A program made the translations under genes and the position numbers. A stretch of 64,000 bases of DNA from Pezizomycotina sp. ARF18. Taxonomy: Eukaryota; Ascomycota. This document shows, in pieces, positions 45,595-57,226 of the stretch. The DNA lies in NCBI GenBank assembly GCA_002224055.1, contig AZLU01000047.1, positions 120,615 to 184,614 on the forward strand, written 5' to 3'. The notes under the pieces are model-generated. The model had not been told where the DNA came from and did not search any database. It was given only the letters and a program-made list of their open reading frames with translations. Each line of letters begins with the position of its first letter. Within the stretch, counting starts at the first letter, position 1.

Positions 45595-47629
45595 AGTGGT
45601 GGAATCTGTTGTTCTTGAGGAACCTAAGGACAGAAATTCTCTATGCCTTATATGCCACTTTTCTACGGCTGTCTCGTCATCTTTTAGGATTTCCTGATTT
45701 CCACAATACTTGCCACACTAAACTCATCCGGAGTCTCTCCCCATCCATTCAACCACTGGTTTTGGTGACGATCTAGATGTCGGTGAAGTTTTGAGAGAAA
45801 AAAAAAAACTGGATCTCTTCGCGAATCGGATGTTGATTGCTGGCTGCTCCCCCGGATTTTCACTGCGGGGAAAAAGATGTCATGAAGTCGATGATCTTGA
45901 CATTTTCAGAAAATTAAAAACTTTCTCGGACTTAAGACGTGCGAGCGAGTCGGTGATGGCTCTTCGGCGGCCAGATCCATTCATAGACATTCCTTTTCCA
46001 TATAATCATCGTCATCAAATCTTAATCCTTTCAACCTTCCAGGCCGATTTGAAATTCTTTGCCGCTTCGGACAGAAAAAGTGGGAGAAAAACTTGAATCA
46101 GCGTTGTAAAATGACGGATAGACGGCATCTCCAATGAATCCTTTCTTGAGCTCTATGACAACCGATGGCCTACAAAGCCGCTCTCCAATGCCGTGTCTTG
46201 AAAGGACCTCTATACAGAAGTTTGTTGAATTCGTGAATTGAAGTATATTGAGCTTCAAACGGCTTTTAGAGCCGATCTCCTCGTACAACTTGTGACCCTG
46301 GTTGCGAGATGTTGTTCAGCATCGAATCTGCAAAGTATCAAAACAGGTAGCAGTAATTTAAAAACAAAGAACAAATTGTCGAGAACGAGGATACGATTTG
46401 AAGCGATAGAAAGGGAAGGATACCGTTTGCGACCTCAAATGATCGTATGGACTATGTAATGGGCAATTTTGAAAAAATAAGAAAGTGAAATAGTAATAAC
46501 AGCTCTCGAATATAGCGTCTCTTGAAAAGGGAAGAAAGAGTAGGGTGAAGCAGTCGTAGAAACCTTTCCTAATGTGCCGTACTCTGCGTTTTCTGTCTTG
46601 CGTTGACTTAGTTTCCTGATGTTCAAGATTTGAAGCGGTAAAGATGGTTCGTTTTTCACTCTTGTAAATTATTTTTTAGGTGAGACCTTTTCCCTCTTTC
46701 GTGAGCCCTATATATATATAATATTTATTTATTTATATCGGGTAATTTACGCCCTACGAAAATTGTTTATATTAATACTAAAAAGAAATAACCAGAAAGA
46801 AAAGGAAATAATTCTCGAATCAAATCATCATATATATAAAAGCATTCTATTTACAATAACTTTCACGCTTAGTTTACAAGATAAACTCTTTCTGTTCTTT
46901 ATTTCGTTCTTCCATCTACTCTAAAATCGGCTCCCGATCGTTCCGCTGCCGCCTTTGCCACCCAAGACATGGCCACAATATTCTAGAAATTCTAGAAGTA
47001 TAGGGGACGCGAGAGAAATCCGGAGATCCCCGGGGCTTTACGCATGAAAGGAGAGATTCGTTCGGAGAGGAGAGATACACGTGTAGGTTCTTCTTCTTTG
47101 AAGTGCTACAACCTCTTACAAGAAACGCCAGCTAAGCCTTTGTCACTGGCCAAATATCTAGACGCGGTCTCAGGGCTTCCATAAACTGCTAGCGTACGTT
47201 TCGTATTCCTCTTACAATTAGCTACGCTCTTTTCGCTTCTATGATCTTTTATTTCTCATCCCGGTTACCGCATCATGATCGTTCGAGGAGAAAATTATAG
47301 GCATATCTACGAACCATTGCTTGTTAAAAGAAAAAAAATATTCATGTTTAAAATTTTCGCTTTTTAAAGAATTTTTTCGAGAGAGGGCCGAAATTCTATT
47401 CTGCACCCAACGACTCTTTGTGATGTGGAACTTGCCCAGGAAGCTACCAAATGTTCAACGAAGCCGCTACCTGCAAATCAATGAACTTCAGTTCATCGAG
47501 GACCGTTCGTGCCGCAAAATCGAGCCGCTGACGGTCTTGAGACCATTTTTGTGCAGCTGACGGTAGCCGCCAACTTCTTTCCCAAGAAAGGAAAACCAGC
47601 TCGTACAGGTAGAGTGACTGGAGGAAGTC
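45595..47629. other. mostly non-coding, one candidate exon
   Basis: AT-rich stretch with scattered short frames. A minus-strand frame at 46031-46288 (ending VRSGKEFQIGLEG) looks mildly coding (VVIELKKGFIGDAVYPSFYN) but lacks a clear neighbour exon. Nothing else could be supported. Confidence 0.4.
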
Positions 47630-47750
47630 TTAATTTAATATGAAAGAGTCGGCGGTAAAAAGGAAAAGTAATAAGAAAGGAGAAGAAAATCGAATGTACA
47701 TTGTCGAGGTACGATGAGCTGGATCCATCTTTACGAGCCTGTCATTTAGT

Positions 47751-49560
47751 TTAGAAAAAGGGAAAAAGAACGAGAGTAACATCAACGGAAGGGGAAATAC
47801 CCGCTTCGTCCTTGGAATGTTCCTGCGTACACTTCCCGTCAAAAAAATTGATCATCCTCCTGAGTGTAATCCGATTGCCACCAAGAACGGAACGAACCAC
47901 TATAGGAAGTAGCCCGGCAGAGGTCGAGCCTATGGCCCTTTCCATAAAACCTGACACTTTTCTGTACCCGTGCGTATGGTCTCGGCGAGGCTGACAACGT
48001 AGCATCCTGCATGCTTGCGGTGGTCTTCTTCTAGAAATAGGACTTGCGAGAGCATTCCTCCCTTGTTGTGAAGCTACCCGTCGACGCGCATGGACTGCCT
48101 GCGAAAGAATCCCGCTGGGTAGAAGCTCACTGGAGGCACAAATTTACCGGCGAGCTGGAAGCTTTCTTCCGGCAGAGAAAATTCGTAGCCGGAAAATTTG
48201 CGGATATCACGTCCGCTTATTTCCATGTATATCCTTAATGCTTCCGTTCTTCTGTCTCGATCTTCGGGCGTATGGTTTCCTGGAGAAGTGGGGATATCGA
48301 AATCGAACAAGCAAGAGGAGCTGAAGGTTTAACTGGCTCTCCGTCGTGGCTCGAACGGGCGTCTTTTTTTTTATGGGTGTGTTGAACGAGAAGAAGTCAG
48401 TAAAAAGCAGGAGAAATTGGCAAAAGATGCTTACCGCGTTTGCGCATAATTTAAGGTCTTTCTGCTTCCCGTCGACGTTTTGGAGCAAGGCAATGGTCTG
48501 GATGAGCCGAAGCATCATTCTAGAAAATATTCTGCAGAGGAATTGCAAAGGAAAGATCATTTTGCTCGTGAGGTTATGGAAAACAGTTCATATAACTATA
48601 AGTTCGAGACTCTTGATAGTAGAAACCCCATGTATGATTGCAGGATCCTGGACATACGCGTTACTGCTCCTCGACTTGCGCGCGGAAGATGTTATACCGA
48701 CGAGAAAAAAAAAAAAAAAGAAAAAAAAAAAACAAAAAAAAACAAAGCATGGAAGGTATTGTATACTGCTTGCGAAGTTTCTAAGATCAGCAAAAAACTT
48801 TGGTTGTAATCCCGCTCCAGTCTCGCTCCCGATGTATAGTCGAACATCTCGTGCACGGCAGAGCGGGCCACACGCGTGATGGTGTCGTTCGTCATCAAAT
48901 TCCCCCAATTCTTTGCGTGAACTTTATGGCTTCGATACGAAGAGCGGATGAAACTTTCAGGAAATTCCCTCCTTTTCTCAGCCTGCGATTTCTGTAAAAA
49001 AAGAGTGTTAGCAGAGAGTTGGATAAATCGTATCTGGAGGTCAAGTAAAGAGGACTCACCTCCAAGAGGAAACGGATGCAGTGACCATCCTACGGATGCT
49101 ACGGAGCTGGAACAACCCAACCGGAGGCATCTCGACAGTCGGAGTCATGGGCCGATTAAAGCTCACGCTAGGAACAGGGGAAAATGCTTCCTGCAGGTCT
49201 ACAGCAAATCTTTTTTTTTTTTTTCAAAGGGTTAGTTCAGACTTTGATTGAGAAGTATTTACTGGAAGCACAATCTTACCAGACGTTGCAGGGCGTTTAC
49301 GACTGCGTATTTAACGTAGTCGAGCCACAAGATCGTTTTAAGAACTCCACCGACGCTCCTGGTAGACCGAAGCCGAACGGATTGGGCCTATCAAAGGAAA
49401 GGTCATAACTACACCCTTCTTGAGTCAGCAAAAAGACAAGAAAAAGGGTACGTGGAGACGGAAGCTACTTACCTGGTCGTGGGGATCTCGCAAGGTTATC
49501 GATTGCCAAATTATGATGTACAAAAAAGAAGGTTGATCGCGAAGCAGCCGGTAATATTAT
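47751..49560 (-). CDS. unrecognised multi-exon gene
   Basis: A gene is inferred from regular splice signals on the minus strand: donor GTAAGTAGC near 49474, donor GTAAGATTG near 49281 with GAACTAACCC branch, donor GTGAGTCC near 49060 with GCTAACACTC branch and ACAG acceptor near 48993, and donor GTAAGCATC near 48434 with TACTGACTTC branch. Exonic peptides in compatible frames include VKYAVVNALQRL, FSPVPSVSFNRPMTPTVEMP, FIRSSYRSHKVHAKNWGNLM, MTNDTITRVARSAVHEMFDY, RTEALRIYMEISGRDIRKFS, GYEFSLPEESFQLAGKF and FMERAIGSTSAGLLPIVVRS. I recognise no family. A poly(A)-rich purine run (about 48703-48748) lies within it. Start, stop and exact exon set are uncertain; it may be more than one gene. Confidence 0.4.
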
Positions 49561-49835
49561 TTATTAAAATCTATTCATTATATTATTTTAAATAAAAAAA
49601 AAATTTTTTTTGGGCAGTATTAACCAAGATTTTATTAATTTATTTCCCTTATATTCCATAAAGAAATAAAAAACTACTCGCAACCCTCTTTCTTTCTTGC
49701 ATCGTGAGACTCCTTACTTTTTTTTCTTTTTCCCTGCTTGTTCGTAGTTCTATATACTCAATATTGCCTCTTGTTTCGTAGATATCCTCTTTCCTTAGAT
49801 CGTTAATCTCACTCACATTTTACGCAATATATATC

Positions 49836-49996
49836 ATGATGCGCGTGTTCGTGGTTTCTGAGAGGGTTACGCCATCGATGTTGAGGGGTCCGACAGCATA
49901 CAGGCGGTGAAGAGGATGATAGAAGCGAAGGAAGGAATTCCCGTGGTAGAACAGCGTATCGAAATCGGCAACCTGGTTGCCGAGAACTACAGGTAA
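49836..49996 (+). CDS. orphan ubiquitin-like segment
   Basis: ATG 49836 (MMRVFVVSE), then after a probable one-base shift GYAIDVEGSDSIQAVKRMIE and AKEGIPVVEQRIEIGNLVAE, NYR followed by TAA or by a GTAAGC donor at 49993. The pattern matches residues 1 to about 52 of ubiquitin (V-xPSDSIxxVKxxIxxKEGIPxxxQRxxxxG). The last strand and the C-terminal diglycine are not visible in the next few hundred bases. It could be a divergent ubiquitin-like modifier missing its last exon in this reading, a domain of a larger gene, or a pseudogene fragment. It is surrounded by AT-rich DNA with no plus-strand neighbour. Confidence 0.5.
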
Positions 49997-50539
49997 GCTT
50001 TACGCCCAAAAAAGCCCCCCTTTGAGCCTTTGCGAAACAAGCCCCTCTCCAAAGGGGGGCGGGATAAGATATATATCATTTATATAAAATATTCACGCTT
50101 TACCTATGAAGATCAAATAACAACTAAAAATATACGTGAGAGTTAAGAATAAATAAAATAAAACGGATTGTTTAAAATAGTGTGGTTTTTTTTTAAATAA
50201 TAACCTCGAGGAATCGGCAATCTGATTGATTGATTGATTGAAAGCTCCAAACAATCGACGTTTTGAAACTTAACCTGCACGCTCAATTTCCTAAAATCGC
50301 CGTTAATTTCAATTCAGACTACAGTCGCACCCTGAGGCTCTTTTAAAGCGACTTGGAAATTTGAAGTTTAACTTGGATTATACTAAGTAATTATATTACA
50401 ATAAAAGTGAAGAATAAGGAAAAGGAAAGGAAAGGAAAAAGAAAAAGAAAAAGGGCGTGCGCCTATTTTTTTTTTCGTTGTGCCTAGTAGGTTTCTATAT
50501 TGTCAGTTTAGTTTATCTCTAAAAAATGAAATGATTTTT

Positions 50540-51410
50540 GAACTCGCCAGCTCATAGGGCTACGGTACGTACCTCTCTTATACCCCATCGTTGCAGAAAT
50601 AATTCCTTGGCCAGATTACAGATGTTAAGGAAACGGATGTTAACTGCGGGAGGGTCAGCCTGTAGTCTTTTGAAGGTACGCTTTTGGTTATTATTTACCT
50701 TGTTGATCGTCTCCCGGCGCGGCCGCGGGTGGTTGCGGGGCAGCGGGAGGAGCTTGAGGAGCTTGAGGAGCTGTATTGACACGCAAACAGATCATGTTAG
50801 CCTTTTTATATGCCGGAAGGGTTTCACATCAGTTACTTACACGGCGGCAATGCTGCCGCGGCTGGCTGAGCAGCAGCAGGGGAGGGTTTTGTGGGATGGC
50901 TAAGAAGTCTTGTTAGCACGGCTACGTGAAAGGGAAGGTGGTACGTACTGATTGTGCACGGAATGCCCCGGTCATTGCGCCACCTTCTGGCGTTGTCACT
51001 GGCCTTATACAGCGGATTGCCTGTAATGTGGGGCGCACCATGACCTGTGATGGTGACTGGGCCACTGCTATTTCTATGCTGCTAAATATGTTGGGGACGC
51101 TCGGATTGCTCTGAGCAATCCATCCATATTTATTTGCTTGTCCCGGAGCACACCCTTTGTAAACCATCCACCTAGATTCCTGATTGTGTAAACTACCTTC
51201 GTTCGTCAGAGTACCAAGTGACTCGTTGAATCTTGCTACTTGGTATCTCACATACTGCTGCGGGAGTTGTCGGGTGTTCCGAAGCGGAAGGTTAGAAAGT
51301 TCTGCTCGTGGGCAAACGACACGACCTCCTTGTGGGTGTTGTTTCCGCCGGGTCTGATCGCGGCCTAACCACTATCTGCTCCAAGAAGTCTCCTGTATAC
51401 TTTTTGGACC
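50540..51410 (-). CDS. unrecognised multi-exon gene with Pro/Ala-rich C-terminus
   Basis: Family not recognised. Minus-strand frames joined by canonical introns: near 51400 MVQKVYRRLLGADSG, then IRPGGNNTHKEVVSFAHEQN and FLTFRFGTPDN up to a GTATGT donor near 51252. A later exon gives SSGPVTITGHGAPHITGNPL and YKASDNARRWRNDRGIPCTI, ending at donor GTACGTACC (about 50950). An intron with GCTAACAAG branch follows, then a Pro/Ala-rich exon (KPSPAAAQPAAALPP) and another intron (GTAAGTAAC to AATACAG) before APQAPPAAPQPPAAAPGDD. The alternation of compact exons and low-complexity tail is typical of a secreted or nuclear adaptor protein, but no assignment is possible. Ends not determined. Confidence 0.4.
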
Positions 51411-51819
51411 ATTTTTAGAATACTTAGTGAGAGGAATAAGAGGCGAAGAAGAATAAAGCAAAAAAAATGAATAGTAGTAGATGGATGTTTTTCTTTATAA
51501 AGGAAAAAATTGTAAAGAGAGAAGGGAAAAAGAAAAAAAATAAGTGAATACTTAATTAATAGTTGATTGATCTTTTTAGTAAAAGAAAATTTGCAAAGAG
51601 AAAAGGAAAAAGAATAAGACAAGTGAATAATTAATAGTTGCTCGATTTTCTTATATTATTATCAAAAAAAAAAAAAAACTTCAGTGGGTTTGCAATAATA
51701 TAAGATCATATCAAATAACATTACTTTTTTTTTACTTTTTTTTTAGTTACAAGCTTGTTCCTATAAAGCGTGATTCGAATACCGTACTATTTGGCGCAGA
51801 AGCGTAAATATATATATAT

Positions 51820-52868
51820 ACTCTATTCACTTCGAAAATCCCTATACCCAGTGCGGCGGCCGGTGATCTCATCAAAGAGGATATCCCTAATTGCAGGCCC
51901 CTTACATCTTGGTTGTTGTCTGTATAATGATGAAAATTAGCTCGAGTTAATTGATACAGACAGAAAATTTTGGGGAAGCTTACCGTCATTAACCCGACCG
52001 GGGCGTTCTCGGTGACATTCCCAGTGCCATCTTCTTCTGCGGCTATCGTATGGTAATAAAAATTAGCTCGATTTTTTCTTTTTTTTTTCCTTAAAGAAAG
52101 ATTTGGGTAAACTTACCCTCATTGTCAGAGGCCTCTGCATTAATAGCCAGGCAGCCATAGGAGCAGTTAGTGCTTAGATAGCTGGCACAATTGCTGCAGC
52201 GGGAGCTTTATAAAAATAAATTAGGTGGGGATTGTTGATACAGGCAGAAAATTCTTCGGAGAGCTTGCCGTTATTAACCCCATATAGGGCATTCGGCGCT
52301 GCAACCGGAACTGTTGGGAGTTAGCTCACGCGCACGAGTGAAAAGGTTGTTTGTGGAGGCTATCTAAGTAGGGAGGGAGACGCACGTCGCTGGAAGTGGA
52401 TATTGTTCACAGTACAGTACTGGACGAGCCTACGGACAGCGGCTTCTCCGTCCGAACACCCCGTCTGATTATTCGGATTAGGTGGAAGTTCCTGATCGAA
52501 TTCCACGGGGTCCTATCCGTCACTCCGGCCTCCTCACGCTCAAACCTACGACCGGTTGCGGCAAAGAAGAAGAGCAAGGTTTCCGGGTGTTCCTCGCTTC
52601 AACGACAACCTCCCTGCGGACCTCGTGCAGAGTGATCGATACGATGTTTTGCGAAGGATTTGCACCTGAACCCTTGGCGTGGGAAACCTAAGGTTGCAGC
52701 TAATGCTGCAACCCTCGATGTACACCAGCTTGGCCGGCCCGTCAAATGAATCGATCTCGACGGCCTGGGCCCAGTTGGTGTGTGTCCCTCGAGGGTGACG
52801 CCGTACTGAAGCAGGAGGTCTGCAGGCATTATGAGAAGGATCAAAAAGACGAGTGAGAATATATACAA
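51820..52868 (-). CDS. predicted secreted protein with duplicated intron-exon modules
   Basis: Start at 52868 gives a strong signal peptide (MYIFSLVFLILLIMPADLLL). It is followed in near frames by YGVTLEGHTNWAQAVEIDSF, DGPAKLVYIEGCSISCNLRF and a central region with frame breaks. Downstream are short exons separated by similar introns: APNALYGVNN, ENAPVGLMT, then a last exon KGPAIRDILFDEITGRRTGY and RDFRSE with TAG near 51820. Branch sites are ATTAGCTCGA/GAGCTAAT-like and the donors GGTAAGC or GGCAAGC. I do not recognise the family. The repeated modules are described as a separate feature. Confidence 0.45.
51917..52310 (-). repeat. tandem intron-exon module duplication
   Basis: Two clear copies (about 51917-52045 and 52205-52310) share, on the plus strand, an AAAATTAG block, then TTGATACAG(A/G)CAGAAAATT, then GCTT(A/G)CCGT(C/T)ATTAACCC. 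A third, partial copy (52043-52130) shares the AAAAATTAGCTCGA block. Each unit is one intron plus the end of one short exon. The copy near 52266 would use a GC donor (GGCAAGC on the minus strand), where the sister copy has GGTAAGC. Confidence 0.75.
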
Positions 52869-52889
52869 TAAGAGTAGAGTAGAGTCAGA

Positions 52890-53990
52890 GCGGGAATATA
52901 TAATAGGAGTAAAGTGGGGAAAGAGAATATTTTGATTGTAGTAAGAAGGAGAAAGAGGAAAAAAAGGATGAAGAAGAGGTGGAGTGAAGAAAAGAAAAAA
53001 AAGGATATTTATTTATTTTAGATATATATATTTTTTTTTCCCTAGGAAAGAGGATGGTTTTAATCTGAATTGGGGACGCTCCTTAGAATTTAAAAATAAA
53101 ATTCGCGCTGCAAGCAAAGGACGGTTCTTAGCTTTAATCAAAAATAGACACTTTTTGGGGATTTATTGGCCTTTCTGTATATAACGACGCCTGATAACTA
53201 GTTCCTCTGTGAGAGTCAGCGACCTCACGATAAACAGTAAATCAAACGAAACTCGCGAATAGGTGTCACTGCCTCTTCACAAAAATACCATGCTATCCAG
53301 CTACAAAACCTCAACATCTACGGTACATCTCCGCCTTCGATCCATTGCCCTTCCGTGATGAGCTGACGACTCGATTTCGGCGGGCGTGCACGTACGTGCT
53401 TATGTCGTCGGGATTCCAATCGCTAGCCGCCCAAAGGAAGTTTACAGGGTTTTGCGCCTGAAACTTTCAGCGTTTGTTTTACTATTCGGTCTCAAAAAGA
53501 CTCTTTCCATTCCTCTAAGAGATAGAAAAGAGGAACTTGCCCGGATAAAACCTTCCATATTCTCATTTTGATCTATCTTGCTAACCCGTCATCGTTAGGT
53601 TTCCAGCGCTACGGCCCAGGCGTACGTCCATTAACTTTGGCAATTTCGTAGAGGATGTGTACAAATACCTTGCTCTCGTCAGAATAAATTTTATTCTTGT
53701 TTTGACAGTCCGCCAGAGGAAGCACAGACAAGGTCTTCTTATTTACTCTTCACACATGTCACCGAAGATGTAGATAAATATATATATTGCAAATAGATAT
53801 TATATATTATACAAAAGGAAAGAAACGCCTCTCGGGCCGGTGCTTTCGAATAAAAAAACCGAAATAATGTAAAGGGTTTGAAAAAGAAGACATCATGACC
53901 CGTTTTATAAAGTCCGACGAAACAAAAAAAAACATTACGAAGCGGAGGGTATATCGTGACGAGAGAAAAAAAGGATAAAAAAACAGATCA
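52890..53990. other. AT-rich intergenic
   Basis: Purine-rich then AT-rich stretch with short frames of about 60 codons; no family, splice pattern or RNA gene could be supported. Confidence 0.5.
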
Positions 53991-56344
53991 CTTCTTCTTC
54001 TGCTCTTGCTGCGATGTCCGCCTATAAAGAGACGTTAGCGAATCTGTTTGGAGGAAATGCAAGGGATGCAAGAAGAGTGTGCTTACCGGGTGGTGGAAGA
54101 GGCTTGCAACCGCTATATTCCTCTCCACCCTTGACCGCGACAATGCAATCGTAGTCCTTTAACTGGCACGGCAGACAGGCATTTTCGCCGTCCCTCCTGC
54201 ATGCGGAAAGCTTAGCATCCCGTACACACTCCGTACAGCAACCGTGTTTGACACCCTTTTCTTAGGTTAACTTTCTTCCGATAATTCGAATTGAGACCAT
54301 GGTTACGATGGCACGCGTAATATTAAAAATGTCGTCCAGGAACGGCTGATTTTTCCTGTAGTTATCCGCCTCTTCATGATTCCATAGCTCCTCATCAGAC
54401 AGCCGAGAGGTCGCCTTCTGTGTGGGCGCCTGGCTTCCTGACCGCAAGTCCCTGGAGGTCGACGGGCGGGTCTGTGGAAGCTGCCTGCGACCTCTTCCTC
54501 GATTGTAGGGAAACGTTAGCGAATGTGCTTAGGGAAATACAAGAGAGTGTAAGACGGTGTGCTTACCAGGGCGAGTTAGCAACCTATACCCTCTGAACTC
54601 GAACCTCCGGCGACAGCGACGATGCAATCAAATTTTTTGATCTGGCAGCGCTGGCACGCCGTATCATCGTCGGTTCTTTCGCAGTGTGCTTGACTGCCGT
54701 CACGTAAACACTCCGAGCATCCTCCGCTCTCAACGCCTTTGCTATGCTCGAAGTTCCGTCCGGTTACGCGGACCGACACGAGCGTGGCGGTTGCCCTTAC
54801 TTCCTTGAGCAGCCGACTGAGGAAGGCCTTTCCGAGCGCTTTTCTATAGCTCCTCGTATTCGTAATACTCTACGTCGGTAACCCGGCCGCGGGAGCTGCA
54901 GTGGGGTTTGCCTTGACACCTGATCGCGTCTCTCGAGACACGGCGATGATCTCCTCCGCGAGGGCTGAATGGGCCGTTTTTCGCGGGACTTCCTAGAGTT
55001 AGCTGCACGAGAAAACGGGTTAGCGGAGATGTAGAGATGTTTTTTTTTTTTTTTGGAGTGAAACTTACCGTCGGCGGCGCTTGGTCTCGTCGCCAGCGTT
55101 AATGAGCTCCTTTACGTCGTCATCGGTCTGCTGCTCCGTAATCTCGCCGTTGAATTTTTGCTGATCGTCGCCAGCGCTTAACGACCTCGTCGGAGGGAGG
55201 TGGAGCAGGCGTTTCTTTCGGCGAAGAGGGGAGTCGACGTTGGAGTCTTCGACGGCCTCGAGGGCCGGGATATCTTGATGTTGTGGTACTGTTAGCTCAA
55301 GGACAAAAGAGGATAGATGTAGCTAATTTGGATGTATTCTTACCTTCTTCAATGCTAGCTAAGCCGTCCGGTATGCCGTGGACAAAGTCGACTGTAGATA
55401 CTATTCGTAAGAAAAATAAAAGAGAGAGAGAGAGAGAGAGAAGCAAATTGACTTACGAGAGGATTTTGGCTTGGCTTATGTTCATACCCGCCCTGAACTG
55501 TTTGTAGAATGTCATTAGCAAAGGACGGGAAAAAAACAGGAGATTTAGAATATATACGAACCAGGCACACGCGGTATAGCTGCACCAAGACGGGCCCGAT
55601 CTGCCTCTTGGGAAAGCTCACGTCGTGCTTCGATCAGCGCTGGGCGAAGCTCTAGCTGATCATACTTTTGGCATTGCGTAACAAATTACTGTGCTTTTGT
55701 CGAGCAGATTGTTGTAGAGCACCTTGACGTTTTTAGCTTCATCTTCGGCTTCGAAAAGTTTAGCTTCGAAGTCTCGAGTGGCCGTAATGTACGCTTCATT
55801 TCGGGCCAGTTGACAGGCTTCGGCCGCAGCAGCAGCGGAAACGTCGCCGGTATCAGCCCGTTCCGCTTCGAGCCTCTCGACAAGCTCGTGTTTCTGCTTG
55901 AGCTGGAGCTGGAGCTGAAGCTCCTCGATCTAGTTATTACTTGTTAGCTGAATGCGTTAAAGGAAAAAAGGAAAAGGATATATATATTGATTTCTTACCT
56001 ACTTCTTTGCCGGGTGATTTCCCTACTCTGGCTCGCGAGTGCCTCGGCGGACTCCTTTGCCTTACCCTCAAGGCCTCCTACCTTGCGCTCCGTCTCCGAT
56101 AGCCGCGTTCGGAGCTCTTCATTGACTGTCCCAAGCTCCGCCAACCTCTCCTTCACGATCTTCCCGAGCTGCTCCAAGGCGCCCTTGACAGTCTTGGCAG
56201 CAATAAGCCTCTCGCGAGGTGCCATTTTGATTAGATCAGCAAGTTCCCCTCTTATTTTCCACCATGATTCCATGGCGTTGAGGCTTTGGTCTCCCGAGCT
56301 CTGCCCTCCGCTGATTCATACGCGGTATCTATCGGAGTAGACAT
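53991..56344 (-). CDS. unrecognised coiled-coil protein with duplicated cysteine modules
   Basis: Starts MSTPIDTAYESAEGRARETK at 56344. A long coiled coil follows: GALEQLGKIVKERLAELGTV, NEELRTRLSETERKVGGLEG, AKESAEALASQSREITRQ, then after an intron (GTAAGAAATC to AACTAG) IEELQLQLQLKQKHELVERL. Short exons follow, including ALIEARRELSQEADRARLGA, VDFVHGIPDGLASIEE and DDDVKELINAGDETKRRRR. The 3' part holds two copies of a six-cysteine module: CSECLRDGSQAHCERTDDD with ACQRCQIKKFDCIVAVAGG, and CTECVRDAKLSACRRDGEN with ACLPCQLKDYDCIVAVKGG. Spacing C-x2-C-x8-C-x7/8-C-x2-C-x6-C resembles fungal Zn2Cys6-like or DUF3716-type zinc modules. Combined with the coiled coil it could be a chromatin or DNA-associated protein, but no family is claimed. 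The C-terminal end is uncertain. Confidence 0.55.
54030..55000 (-). repeat. tandem duplication of a ~485-bp exon-intron cassette
   Basis: The block beginning near 54030 and the block beginning near 54515 align along their length on the plus strand. Both show ACGTTAGCGAAT, a G(A)AAAT(G/A)CAAG region, G(A/G)GTGTGCTTACC, GCAACC, GACAATGCAATC/GACGATGCAATC and the antisense of CIVAV. Intron and exon sequence are both conserved, including the flanking exon encoding SIRIIGRKLT versus SVRVTGRNFE. This indicates a duplication at DNA level, not retroposition. Confidence 0.8.
55418..55441. repeat. (AG)n in intron
   Basis: About 12 AG units inside an intron of the coiled-coil/cysteine-module gene. Confidence 0.85.
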
Positions 56345-56576
56345 AATGGAGAAAGAGAAGGAAAAAAAAAAAAAATAGAAAGTACGTAGGTAATTATTAT
56401 AAGCAAGCAATATAAAGAAGCAATATAAAGGAAACAATATAAAGAACCAGTTTGTTCGTGAGGAGAGGAAAGAGGGGGGGACATCTCTGTTCTCTGTTTA
56501 TATACAAAAAGCTTTTCTACTCGCAAGAAATATCATCGTTAATTCGCGAAAGGAAGGACCCACCAGAGGTCCTCCC

Positions 56577-56607
<31 letters not shown>

Positions 56608-56799
56608 CGAGTATCACGAATTTCTGTTGTGTTTGGACTTTTCGTTCAATGGCCGAGTGCACGGGGAGTCGATTCTTATGAGTTCATCATATTCTGTGTA
56701 AGTTGATCCCCGTAATTTTGCTTTTCCTCTTCACAGGTGATAGATTTTGTTAAAAAAAAATTATCTACTTTTACATATGTATACTGATTATTCCGCGCT

Positions 56800-57150
56800 C
56801 CGATCTCGCAGGATATAAAGGCAAGACGGCAATCCGAAGCGCTACTCGTCTTTCGGGTGAAGCCACGCACAGGCTCGAGCAAACGGAGATGATATAGCTT
56901 CTCCAGGACTGTACAATACAAGCGACGGCCGATCGTGCCTTTTATCTACAGGAAATAGTGAAGTATGCTACCATTTGCTATGCGAGCACTATTTCGAGTA
57001 TAAATTTTATCTTCCTAGGTAAGTACTTGCTTCATTTTACGGTAGCGATTTCGAGCGCTAACATCAATATACTTCACAGTTCAGAGTTGCAATGTTTCTC
57101 GAGCCTTAGTTGGATTATTAGCTACAAAGGAGACGCTCAAAACAGCCGTG
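56800..57150 (+). CDS. possible small spliced gene or fragment
   Basis: A plus-strand intron with textbook signals (GTAAGTACTT, AGCGCTAACATC, CTTCACAG; about 57019-57080) joins a frame containing GKTAIRSATRLSGEATHRLE, TIQATADRAFYLQEIVKYAT and SINFIFL to VQSCNVSRALVGLLATKETL, KTAVL and a stop before a 28-base poly(A). A stop codon interrupts the first exon near 56895. No family is recognised. It may be a gene remnant or contain an unrecognised additional intron. Confidence 0.3.
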
Positions 57151-57226
57151 CTTTGTAAAAAAAAAAAAAAAAAAAAAAAAAGGTATTATACATCAAACAT
57201 TACGTGGTTTTGTGGTCCTTTCTATT

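Noticed and set aside
38908-46000. Secondary-metabolite biosynthetic cluster
   Set aside because: No polyketide synthase, peptide synthetase, terpene synthase, P450 or methyltransferase core gene is visible; the Zn2Cys6 regulator is more than 13 kb away.
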